A stretch of 64,000 nucleotides of DNA from contig NZ_AP012541.1 of NCBI RefSeq assembly GCF_000829035.1, positions 2,418,001 through 2,482,000 of the forward strand. Direction: 5' to 3'. Both the position numbers and the translations under genes were made by a program. Shown piece by piece: positions 34,817 to 42,560 of this stretch. This stretch comes from Lacticaseibacillus paracasei subsp. paracasei (GTDB taxonomy: Bacteria; Bacillota; Bacilli; Lactobacillales; Lactobacillaceae). Each line of letters begins with the position of its first letter. Positions within the stretch are counted from its first letter, which is position 1. The notes beneath the pieces are model-generated. The model made no database searches, was not told where the DNA came from, and saw only the letters and a list, made by a program, of their open reading frames with translations.

Positions 34817-35709
34817 CGAACAGCCTCCTCGGCAGTGTGGGTAGCAGCAGCGGTTTTCTTTTCTCGCTGTTTTTTACTAAAACTGAAGAACGCCTGCTTC
34901 GGTGAGAAGACGAAGGAAATGGCGAACAGGACCGCAGCTACGAGCACAATGGCCGGCCCGGATGCCCAGTTAAAGGTGAAACTGAAGTAAAGTCCGGTGA
35001 TGGCCGAGAAAACGCCTACGCTAGCGGACGTGATCAGCATCGTTTCTAACCGATCAGTCCACAAGAAGGCAGTTGCTGCTGGCGTAATCAGCATCGCCAC
35101 AACTAGAATGATCCCAACTGTCTGCAGGGCTGAAACGGTGACAAGCGTCAACACCAGCATCAAAGCATAGTGAATCATGGTGGTATTCAAGCCATACGTT
35201 TTCGCAAACGTATTATCAAACGAGGTGATCAGCAGTTCCTTATAGAACAGAACCACGAACAGGATCACAATTCCCAACACGACAGCGGTGGTGACAATGT
35301 CGCTGTCGCTGACGGCTAAAATGTTACCGAACAGAATATGGTGCAAGTTGGTCGCACTTTCAGCCATTGAAATCAGAATGAAACCCAAGGCATAGAACGC
35401 ACTGAACACGACCCCGATAGATGTGTCGGTTTTGATTTTACTGTTGGCTGCCACAAACCCGATCAGCAAAGCCGCAATAATTCCGAAAACCGATGCCCCG
35501 ATCATGACGTTAATACCGAGCATATAAGCAACGGCTACCCCGGGCAGGACCGCATGGGAAATCGCATCCCCCATCAGCGACATGCCGCGTAAAATGATGA
35601 AACTTCCGATCAAGCCTGACATGATACCAACCATGATGGCGGTGATCAACGCGCTTTGCAGGAAATCATATTTTCCCAAAGCGGTAAAGAATTCCATTAT
35701 TGATGTCAT
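34813..35709 (-). CDS. mtsC: Manganese ABC transporter permease
   Basis: A 298-aa ABC-3 family permease with about 8-9 helices (LIGSFIILRGMSLMGDAISHAVLPGVAVAY near residues 34-63 is the family signature). It has a basic C-terminal tail (KKQREKKTAAATH). It overlaps both neighbours by 4 bp (translational coupling) and forms the transmembrane part of the Mn importer. Confidence 0.95.
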   Translation of the reverse strand: MTSIMEFFTALGKYDFLQSALITAIMVGIMSGLIGSFIILRGMSLMGDAISHAVLPGVAVAYMLGINVMIGASVFGIIAALLIGFVAANSKIKTDTSIGVVFSAFYALGFILISMAESATNLHHILFGNILAVSDSDIVTTAVVLGIVILFVVLFYKELLITSFDNTFAKTYGLNTTMIHYALMLVLTLVTVSALQTVGIILVVAMLITPAATAFLWTDRLETMLITSASVGVFSAITGLYFSFTFNWASGPAIVLVAAVLFAISFVFSPKQAFFSFSKKQREKKTAAATHTAEEAVR

Positions 35710-36449
35710 ACGCGCGCACCCTCCTTTGCCGTAAACAAGACGGACGACAGGTCGGCTGAAAATGCCCGTTCGATATTTTGGGCGGTGTAAACTTCTTTGA
35801 CCGGTCCTTCCGCAACAATGCCGTGGTTCATGACCACAAGTTCGTCAAAATATTTTGAAACTTTATTCAGATCATGATGGACCACAATCAGCGTTTTACC
35901 GGCATCGCGCCACTGATTCAAAATCGTCATGATCTCTTGTTCACTTTTCATGTCGATCCCCACAAACGGTTCGTCCATGATGATAATTTCCGCATGTTGC
36001 ACAATCGCCCGCGCAACGAAAACGCGTTGCAATTGACCACCTGATAACTGGCTGATCTGACGTTTCTTAAAATCCTCAAGACCGACTTGGGTCAGGGCGT
36101 CAAGCGCCGCCTGTCGTTCCTTTTTGCCAGGACTTTTCAGTAAGCCCAATCGGCCATATGTCCCAGTCAGCACAAGATCTTGAACATTGATCGGAAACGT
36201 CAGATCAAGATCTTTACGTTGCTCGACATAAGCGATTGACTGCTGTACCTCTTTGAGTGTCCGTCCGGAAAAGTCGACCGTTCCTGATTGTACCTTGATC
36301 AATCCCAAAATAGCTTTGATCAAGGTCGATTTACCTGCTCCGTTAGGCCCAATGATTCCGGTGATCTTACCTGCGTTAAAATGAACGGCAACATCAGCAA
36401 ACACCGGTGTGTCAGCGTAGGCAACGGTCAGGTCCTTAACTGTTAACAT
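35706..36449 (-). CDS. mtsB: Manganese ABC transporter ATPase
   Basis: A 247-aa ATPase with Walker A GPNGAGKST near residue 37, signature LSGGQLQR near 138, Walker B IIMDEPF near 158 and the switch His in VVHHD. ATG 36447-36449 follows GGAGGCTCTT, so the TTG four codons upstream is rejected. First gene of the Mn import operon; a perfect TTAGG-N4-CCTAA palindrome lies 16 bp before the start. Confidence 0.95.
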   Translation of the reverse strand: MLTVKDLTVAYADTPVFADVAVHFNAGKITGIIGPNGAGKSTLIKAILGLIKVQSGTVDFSGRTLKEVQQSIAYVEQRKDLDLTFPINVQDLVLTGTYGRLGLLKSPGKKERQAALDALTQVGLEDFKKRQISQLSGGQLQRVFVARAIVQHAEIIIMDEPFVGIDMKSEQEIMTILNQWRDAGKTLIVVHHDLNKVSKYFDELVVMNHGIVAEGPVKEVYTAQNIERAFSADLSSVLFTAKEGARV

Positions 36450-36464
36450 AAGAGCCTCCAATTT

Positions 36465-36478
36465 TTAGGGTGACCTAA
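36465..36478 (-). promoter_or_regulatory. Probable MntR operator of the Mn ABC operon
   Basis: TTAGGGTGACCTAA is a perfect palindrome of the same type as at mntH (25506-25519). It lies between promoter and ribosome binding site, so binding would block transcription when Mn is plentiful. Confidence 0.78.
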
Positions 36479-36664
36479 TTCGCTTTCATCTTAAGCTTAC
36501 AGAAAATTTCAAATGCTATCAAGTGTTTTTTAAGGCGAACTTAAAAAAGCTAAAGAATATGAACCAGTGACTATCACGAATCTAATGCTTAAATGGCTTA
36601 CTTCTCGACAACTGCCGTAGATAAAGGCATGTAATCGCATTCATTCATAAGCGCTGAACATCAT

Positions 36665-36710
36665 CAAAAAAGAGAACCATGATCGAGATAAATGCTCGCT
36701 CATGGTCCTC
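36665..36710 (-). terminator. Terminator of the aldehyde dehydrogenase gene
   Basis: AGAGGACCATGA paired with TCATGGTTCTCT (one G-T) and TTTTTT on the minus strand. Confidence 0.75.
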
Positions 36711-36724
36711 TGGTTATCGCCTAG

Positions 36725-38191
36725 TTATTTTAAGTTTTCTGGGTGACGCTGTAAATAAATGACATGTGTGTTGGTAAATTCTTCAACACCGTGAATACCA
36801 TCGGCGCCTCCGACACCAGATTGTTTCCAACCAGCATGGAAGCCTTGGATGCCTTCAAAGTTGAATCGGTTAATGTAGGTCTCGCCAAACTCAATCTCGT
36901 TAGCAACATACGAAGCGGTTTCCAGATCACGCGTATAAACGGAGCTGGTCAGGCCATATACCGTGTCATTCGCCATTTCGATTGCTTCTGGAATGGTCTT
37001 GAATGTCAAAATCGGCAACACCGGTCCGAAGATCTCATTTTGCACAATCTCTGAATCCTGCGCGACATTGGTAATCACAGTTGGTTCGTAGAAGAAACCA
37101 CCGTCAATGTCAGCTGGGTGACCACCTGTTTGAATCTTGCCGCCTGCTTCAACCGCCCGCTGAACCAAACCGTCCACTTTATCAAGGGCGCCTTGATTGA
37201 TCAACGGACCCATTTCGGCATCTGGATCAGTGTTCGGATTACCGACTTTCACCGCCGCCATCTTTGTTGTCATTTTCTTAATAAACTCATCCGCAACATC
37301 TTCTTGCACATAAATCCGTTCAGCGTTGTTACAAATTTGCCCATTGTTATCAATTCGCGAGTCAAAAATGGCCTGCACAGCTAAATCGATATCAGCATCC
37401 TTAGCAACAATTGCCGGTGCCTTCCCACCAAGTTCCAATGACATCTTTGCCACATGATTCGCCGCAGCTGCCATGACCTTCTTACCGGACGCGGTGGACC
37501 CAGTCAGGCTGATAATGCCGACTTTGGGGTTCTTCGCCAAATCATCCCCAATGATGGACCCGCGACCACTCACAAAGTTGACTACCCCTGCCGGCAAACC
37601 GACTTCATCAACCAGTTTTGCAAATGCCAACGCCAGTCCTGGGGTGTCCGAACTTGGTTTGATCACGATGGTATTGCCGGTTACCAAAGCTGGCCCCATT
37701 TTCCGAGCAATCAGGAAGAACGGGAAGTTCCAAGCAATAATACCAACCGCAACACCGATTGGCTGACGGGCAATGATAATATTTTCGTTTTCATTGTCAG
37801 ATTGCATCACATCGCCGGAATAAACGCGTGCGGCGTTGGCCATATAGTCAAAATAATCCGCCGAAAACTCAATTTCGGTTTTCGCTAAGGCATGAATTTT
37901 TCCTTGCTCCAACATCAAAATCTTCACCAGTTCATCTTCATGCTCACGCACTAAAGTAGCAAGCTTGCGCAAGTACGCACCACGCGTTGGAGCAGGCACG
38001 CGCCGCCAAGCATTCTTAGCCGCCCAAGCAGCATCCACGGCTGCGCGGGCTTCCTCAATTGTCGCTGCCGGTGCCGTCCACAATTTCTTGCCTGTGGAAG
38101 GATCGATCACGGTTTCAACATCGCCTGATGCCGAATCCATGAACTTGCCATTGATATACATCTGATAGTGCGTTGACTGCAATTCAGCCAT
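36725..38191 (-). CDS. aldA: NAD(P)-dependent aldehyde dehydrogenase (AldA type)
   Basis: A 488-aa ALDH superfamily enzyme. Active-site motifs: SLELGGKAPAIV (catalytic Glu near residue 257), NNGQICNNAER (catalytic Cys near 290), IAWNFPFFL and GFHAGWKQSGVGG near the end. Closest in pattern to lactaldehyde/glycolaldehyde dehydrogenases. Monocistronic with its own terminator. A CcpA-type cre site lies about 70 bp upstream, so sugar-dependent control is likely. The substrate is inferred, not proven. Confidence 0.9.
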   Translation of the reverse strand: MAELQSTHYQMYINGKFMDSASGDVETVIDPSTGKKLWTAPAATIEEARAAVDAAWAAKNAWRRVPAPTRGAYLRKLATLVREHEDELVKILMLEQGKIHALAKTEIEFSADYFDYMANAARVYSGDVMQSDNENENIIIARQPIGVAVGIIAWNFPFFLIARKMGPALVTGNTIVIKPSSDTPGLALAFAKLVDEVGLPAGVVNFVSGRGSIIGDDLAKNPKVGIISLTGSTASGKKVMAAAANHVAKMSLELGGKAPAIVAKDADIDLAVQAIFDSRIDNNGQICNNAERIYVQEDVADEFIKKMTTKMAAVKVGNPNTDPDAEMGPLINQGALDKVDGLVQRAVEAGGKIQTGGHPADIDGGFFYEPTVITNVAQDSEIVQNEIFGPVLPILTFKTIPEAIEMANDTVYGLTSSVYTRDLETASYVANEIEFGETYINRFNFEGIQGFHAGWKQSGVGGADGIHGVEEFTNTHVIYLQRHPENLK

Positions 38192-38260
38192 TGTGTTTTT
38201 CCTCCTTGCAAACGTCTTTTCTGTCCGACGAACATAAGCAAAGCCACTTTGCTCATGTTA

Positions 38261-38274
38261 TGTAAGCGCTAACT
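38261..38274 (-). promoter_or_regulatory. CcpA binding site (cre) before aldA
   Basis: TGTAAGCGCTAACT fits the cre consensus TGNAARCGNTWNCW. Confidence 0.65.
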
Positions 38275-38391
38275 TCATACATCTTAAGTATAACGTCATA
38301 TTCAGGCAAAAGACATGATAATTGCTTGTGAGTTAGCAAACATGAGGAAATAAAAAACACAAAACGAATTCATCGCCGGTGGCTTCAGGTT

Positions 38392-38661
38392 TCACCAACT
38401 GGCTTTCCGCACCCCAGGAATTTGGCCTTTATGGGCGAGTTCACGGAAATTAAGCCGGGACATGCCAAACTTCCGCATATAAGCATGCGGTCGCCCATCC
38501 AAAACATCACGATGATGTAAACGAACTGGGCTTGAATCACGCGGTAGTTTGCTTAGGCCGATATAGTCACCTTTCGCTTTTAATGCAGCGCGTTTTGCCG
38601 CGTATTGTTGAACAAGTTTTTCTTGTCGTTTTGCTTTTGCAATTTTAGATTTTTTTGCCAA
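38392..38661 (-). CDS. rpsN: 30S ribosomal protein S14, zinc-free form
   Basis: An 89-aa long-form S14 ([16 protein letters not shown]...[20 protein letters not shown]...PGVRKASW) without the CxxC zinc ribbon. The starting TTG 38659-38661 follows AGAGGCATTCTTT. Such paralogues replace the zinc form when zinc is scarce and are repressed by Zur. A Zur-like box lies upstream of this transcript (38891-38905). Confidence 0.93.
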   Translation of the reverse strand: MAKKSKIAKAKRQEKLVQQYAAKRAALKAKGDYIGLSKLPRDSSPVRLHHRDVLDGRPHAYMRKFGMSRLNFRELAHKGQIPGVRKASW

Positions 38662-38749
38662 AAGAATGCCTCTTTCCTTCACTGATGGTCTTTAATCTCC
38701 CGCGAACGAGTCACTCAAAGTATTCAAATGACCACCAATTATTGATACA

Positions 38750-38869
38750 TTACCGATTTTTCTGTTGCTTACGCTTAGCATCGTGCAAAACTTTTAACGC
38801 CCGTTTTCGGGTCTTAATGTTGGGACTCTTCATACGCCGCCGTGCACTGGCAAGATCTGTCTTTTCCAA
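38750..38869 (-). CDS. Very small basic protein, candidate Zur regulon member
   Basis: A 39-aa protein (MEKTDLASARRRMKS..., ending DAKRKQQKNR) with about one third Lys/Arg. The start TTG 38867-38869 has AAGAGGTG seven nt upstream. It is the first gene behind the Zur-like box and is followed 88 bp later by zinc-free S14. I do not recognise the family. Charge and context suggest a ribosome- or RNA-binding peptide; this is inference. Confidence 0.6.
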   Translation of the reverse strand: MEKTDLASARRRMKSPNIKTRKRALKVLHDAKRKQQKNR

Positions 38870-38890
38870 AAATGATCACCTCTTTTTAAT

Positions 38891-38905
38891 TCGTAATCAT
38901 TACTA
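38891..38905 (-). promoter_or_regulatory. Zur-like box before the small basic gene and rpsN
   Basis: TCGTAAT-C-ATTACTA, a 7-1-7 palindrome close to the Gram-positive Zur consensus. Confidence 0.7.
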
Positions 38906-39033
38906 TTTAAGCAACGGCAGTAACCGTATCACGACTGCGATTTATCTGTCAATTAGAATTTAAGAACGTCACTTTTCTCAATTTTTTTGAAAATTTTCCT
39001 TGCCAGACCGCTCACTTTGCTTTATGGTTTAAA

Positions 39034-39048
39034 TCGTAATTATTACGT
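39034..39048 (+). promoter_or_regulatory. Zur-like box before the first Zn-binding lipoprotein
   Basis: TCGTAAT-T-ATTACGT, nearly the perfect 7-1-7 Zur palindrome, 22 bp before the start codon. Confidence 0.82.
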
Positions 39049-39069
39049 TTTGGAAGGAAGCGGGAATTT

Positions 39070-39987
39070 ATGATGAAGCGATTACTTGCAGGTATCAGTG
39101 TCGCATTGCTGGCAATTTTTGCAGTCGCATGCGGTAGTAACGGTGCCGCAAAGCAATCCAGCTCGAATGGCAGCAAGATTCAAGTTGTTGCCAGTCTTGA
39201 TTTTTATGGTGAGGTTGCCAAAGCTGTGGGTGGTAACAAGGTGTCGGTGCAGTCGATTATCAACAATCCGGCGGTTGATCCCCATGACTATGAGCCTACT
39301 ACCAAAGTTGGGAAATCAGTTGCGTCTGCCGATCTTGTTGTCGCTAGTGGCATTGGTTACGACGGCTGGATGGATAAGGTCGTGAAATCGGCGGACAAAT
39401 CCAAAAATTACTTACGTGTCGCTGACGATTTGATGAATAAAAAGGAAGGCGACAACGAACATATCTGGTACGATCCGCGAACCATGCCAAAACTGGCCAA
39501 TACGTTAGCTGATAAGTTTGCCAAGAAAGATCCAGCTGACAAAGCTACCTTCAAGGCGAATGCAAAAAAATACATCGCTTCACTGGACGATCTCAATACT
39601 TTGATCAACAAGTTGAAGTCGAAAGTAAATGGCCAACTCGTTGATGTCTCCGAACCTGTCTTTGGCTACGCGCTCGATTATCTGGGCTACAAAGTCAATG
39701 ACGATCACTTCTCGAAGTCAACCGAAGACGGCACAGACTACAGCGCAAAAGATATCCATGGTATCGAAACCGATATTAAGGAAAAGAAAATTGCCTTCTT
39801 TGTCAATAACATCCAAGCAAGCTCAAAGACTGTCAATCAACTCGTCAAATTAGCTGAACAAAATAATGTGCCGGTTTTGAAAGTGACCGAGACATTACCT
39901 AAAGGCAAAAACTATCGGACTTGGATGACCAGCCAATACCAGCAACTTGAAAAAATTCAGGATCAAGCAACGAACAGCGCAAAATAG
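39070..39987 (+). CDS. Zinc ABC transporter substrate-binding lipoprotein, paralogue 1
   Basis: A 305-aa lipoprotein with lipobox FAVAC (Cys near residue 21). Cluster A-I zinc/manganese-binding fold: His in DPHDYEPT, His in NEHIWYDP, a long linker helix, then the C-lobe (FFVNNIQASSKTVNQL, TLPKGKNYRTWM). There is no His-rich loop and no ZinT domain. The Zur box indicates Zn uptake under starvation. No ABC permease or ATPase is next to it, so it must use a transporter encoded elsewhere. It is very similar to the protein at 44544. Confidence 0.9.
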   Translation: MMKRLLAGISVALLAIFAVACGSNGAAKQSSSNGSKIQVVASLDFYGEVAKAVGGNKVSVQSIINNPAVDPHDYEPTTKVGKSVASADLVVASGIGYDGWMDKVVKSADKSKNYLRVADDLMNKKEGDNEHIWYDPRTMPKLANTLADKFAKKDPADKATFKANAKKYIASLDDLNTLINKLKSKVNGQLVDVSEPVFGYALDYLGYKVNDDHFSKSTEDGTDYSAKDIHGIETDIKEKKIAFFVNNIQASSKTVNQLVKLAEQNNVPVLKVTETLPKGKNYRTWMTSQYQQLEKIQDQATNSAK

Positions 39988-40131
39988 CATCACTTCTGGT
40001 CACAGGGGTTTATCATTCCCCCAATGTTTCGGCAAAGCTCACCCTCTGTCGAAGTTTCGTTAATTGCTTTGATGACAAGATAAACCATATGCCCGGGCCA
40101 ACAACACCGGACAGCACTTGACCAGAAGGAA

Positions 40132-40159
40132 GCCCGCGAAGAAATTCGCGGGCTTTTTT
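40132..40159 (+). terminator. Terminator after the Zn-binding lipoprotein
   Basis: GCCCGCGAA-GAAA-TTCGCGGGC then TTTTTT. Confidence 0.9.
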
Positions 40160-40225
40160 GATCGTTCCGCCACAAATACCGGTGTTACAATAAAACTGTA
40201 TTGGGAACAAGAAAGGAAGATTCAA

Positions 40226-40867
40226 ATGGCAAATGTCATGATCTTAGGCGCACACGGGCAAATTGCAACGTTGGCGCGGCATCAGTTGCTGAAAGAAACC
40301 GATCATCACCTGAGTTTGTTTCTACGCAATGCCGGGCGGCTGCAAGACGTCAATCCGCAACGGGAGACGGTGATTGACGGGGATGTCACCGACACTGCCA
40401 AGTTGACCAAGGCGCTTGCTGGCATTGACGTTGTCTATGCCAACCTTGGCAACAAGGGAATTGAAGATCAGGCAAAATCCGTCGTGAAAGCGATGGATGC
40501 TGCAGGTGTGAGTCGATTGATTTGGATTTCGACGTTGGGAATTTACGATGAAGTCCCGGGCGCTTTTGGCAAGTGGAATCATCAAATGCTTGATGGTGGT
40601 TATCTTGAAACCTACGCCGCAGCCGCCAAAGTCATTGAAAATTCTGACTTAAAATATACGATCATTCGGCCAGCTTGGCTTTCCAATAAAAACATTGTCA
40701 GTTATGAATTAACGGAAAAAGGCGAGCCATTTAAGGGCACAGAAGTCTCCCGGCGCAGCATCGCTGACTTCGTCGTCAAGCTGATTAACGATCCAAGCAA
40801 ACACATCGGTGCTTCACTTGGCATTGACCAACCTAACACCCAAGGCGATAAACCTTCCTTCTATTAA
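40226..40867 (+). CDS. NAD(P)-binding atypical SDR (NmrA/YwnB-like)
   Basis: A 213-aa Rossmann protein with the N-terminal dinucleotide motif GAHGQIA near residue 7, DGDVTD near 52 and RPAWLSN near 143. Atypical SDRs of this group act as NAD(P)H-dependent reductases or redox sensors. ATG 40226 follows AAAGGAAGATTCAA; the longer frame overlaps the preceding terminator. Monocistronic, ending in a terminator. Substrate unknown. Confidence 0.85.
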   Translation: MANVMILGAHGQIATLARHQLLKETDHHLSLFLRNAGRLQDVNPQRETVIDGDVTDTAKLTKALAGIDVVYANLGNKGIEDQAKSVVKAMDAAGVSRLIWISTLGIYDEVPGAFGKWNHQMLDGGYLETYAAAAKVIENSDLKYTIIRPAWLSNKNIVSYELTEKGEPFKGTEVSRRSIADFVVKLINDPSKHIGASLGIDQPNTQGDKPSFY

Positions 40868-40890
40868 AGTAACCAGTCATCGGCCAAATC

Positions 40891-40936
40891 AAAAAGAGTT
40901 TATTTCCGTGTTCATCACTGGGAAATAAACTCTTTT
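40891..40936. terminator. Bidirectional terminator
   Basis: AAAAGAGTTTATTTCC and complement between convergent genes, with T-rich ends in both directions. Confidence 0.85.
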
Positions 40937-40984
40937 CTGTTGCCATGCCCTTTACTTGGCTATCAAAGTAGTATCTTTTTAAAC

Positions 40985-41617
40985 TCAATCAAACTTTGCC
41001 ATCCAGTGACTAGCCGTATGTGCGTCAAATGCCATCTCAATGTCGGCCGGCAAATTGCGTTGTAGCGATAAGGGCACCTGAAGCGCTTGTTCTCGCGTAA
41101 AAAGTTGAACCTTTGCAGTTTCGATCCCGCTTTTTAACGCACGATTCTCCGGTAGACAAGCAATGAACATTTTGTACACATCTTGCGAACTTTGCTTGGC
41201 ATAGGCGTGCTTACGTAGTGCCCGAACTGCCAGTAATTGTTGCGGTTTCACGGTTAAGCCGGCCTCTTCACGGGTTTCTTTTACAGCAATTTCACCCGCA
41301 CTATAACCCAAATCCGCCCAACCACCGGGGATGGACCATGTACCGCCCGCTCGTTCCTGAACCAGCAATAGTTGATCCTCAATAAAGGTAACCGCACGAA
41401 CATCAACTTTGGGCGTCACATAGCCAAAATCCGCATCGACAAATAACTTTGCTTGCTGGTCACTGGCACCAAGCTTTATTGCCAGCTTAGTCGTCACGTC
41501 AGCCAGTTCTGTATAACGCTGCTGATCAAAAACATCCTTTGCGTAATAGTTACCCGTCTGTGCAATTGCCTGCAACTTGGCCAGCAAAGTATTCAAATCA
41601 TCTTGATAGGGTGCCAA
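40985..41617 (-). CDS. NUDIX hydrolase
   Basis: A 210-aa protein. An N-terminal helical Nudix-N domain (about 1-65) is followed by the NUDIX domain with GGWADLGYSAGE and KETREEAGL (near residues 98-122), the Mg2+-binding Nudix box with Lys in place of the usual Arg. Resembles ADP-ribose/nucleotide pyrophosphatases with the Nudix_N fusion. GTG/ATG region at 41617 next to GAGGAGGCGATCG. Exact substrate unknown. Confidence 0.88.
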   Translation of the reverse strand: MAPYQDDLNTLLAKLQAIAQTGNYYAKDVFDQQRYTELADVTTKLAIKLGASDQQAKLFVDADFGYVTPKVDVRAVTFIEDQLLLVQERAGGTWSIPGGWADLGYSAGEIAVKETREEAGLTVKPQQLLAVRALRKHAYAKQSSQDVYKMFIACLPENRALKSGIETAKVQLFTREQALQVPLSLQRNLPADIEMAFDAHTASHWMAKFD

Positions 41618-41723
41618 ACGATCGCCTCCTCACGTCCAACCTAACAAATCAGCGCGCCATCACCTATCACAACACTGTCGATTTGAAAAAGTCTTACGTT
41701 TCAGGTCGCCTGACGCTGTGTAA

Positions 41724-41750
41724 CAAAAAAAGCAGTCATCAACTGCCTTT
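41724..41750 (-). terminator. Terminator of the 41774 lipoprotein
   Basis: GCAGT/ACTGC stem with a 5-nt loop and T7 leftward. Confidence 0.7.
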
Positions 41751-41773
41751 TGCGATCCTATGTAACTTGATTG

Positions 41774-42298
41774 TTACTTCGAGCTTCCGCTATTTGTCAC
41801 CGCTTGCTGATTGTTCGCATAGTTGCGCACGGATTCCGGAACTTGACCGCCGAAAGACTGTTGACCAATACTGACGGCCTGCTTAAAGAAAGCTTGAGCG
41901 CTTGACTGATAGCCTTTTCCATCATTGTTAATAACGGCTGTCAACACGTCACTTGATTGCTTGGCATAATCAACCAATGTCTTTGCCAAGGCATCATCCC
42001 CTGAATCCTGTGACTTGTTATTATCCAATTCCAGCCGGATCTTATCAAGTTTAGAGAGACTAGCTTTAGCCGACTGACTGAGGGTTTTGTTATCACTTTG
42101 CAGTGAGACCTCTGTCATCGTTTTCATCACCAAGTCAGAAATGGTCGTATACTGTTTCTGCAAAGTCTGCTTGGTAAAATGGTTCACCTTAATCATCGTC
42201 GACCCAGTCGAGCTAGACGACTTTGAACTTTTTGACTGACAACCAGTTACACCGATCATAGCCATCACTGATACTGCAATAACAAGCCACCTTCGCAA
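41774..42298 (-). CDS. Putative lipoprotein, 174 aa
   Basis: Signal peptide with lipobox GVTGC (Cys near residue 20), a Ser/Lys-rich linker, then a helical domain (about 40-160, FTKQTLQKQYTTISDLVMKTM, ALAKTLVDYAKQSSDVLTAV). No recognised domain. Divergent from the LPxTG adhesin. Probably attached to the outer face of the membrane; function unknown. Confidence 0.75.
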   Translation of the reverse strand: MRRWLVIAVSVMAMIGVTGCQSKSSKSSSSTGSTMIKVNHFTKQTLQKQYTTISDLVMKTMTEVSLQSDNKTLSQSAKASLSKLDKIRLELDNNKSQDSGDDALAKTLVDYAKQSSDVLTAVINNDGKGYQSSAQAFFKQAVSIGQQSFGGQVPESVRNYANNQQAVTNSGSSK

Positions 42299-42560
42299 CT
42301 TGATCCCTCCCCAACATGATGACGAATAACCGCATCATTAAATTAATTCAAACATAAGCCGTTCGAGACGTCAAACATTTCACCAGTTATTTGATCCCTT
42401 TAACCAAATAAGCCAAGCGTCATTGTTTCGTTATTTTTGTGTGTATTATCTCACAAAAATTGCCTTGCTAAACAAGGGAATATTCATTATATTTGTTAAT
42501 CCGAATAAATATCCTTATGTTATAATTATTTTGTTAAATTATGACTAAGGAAGTGCCGAG

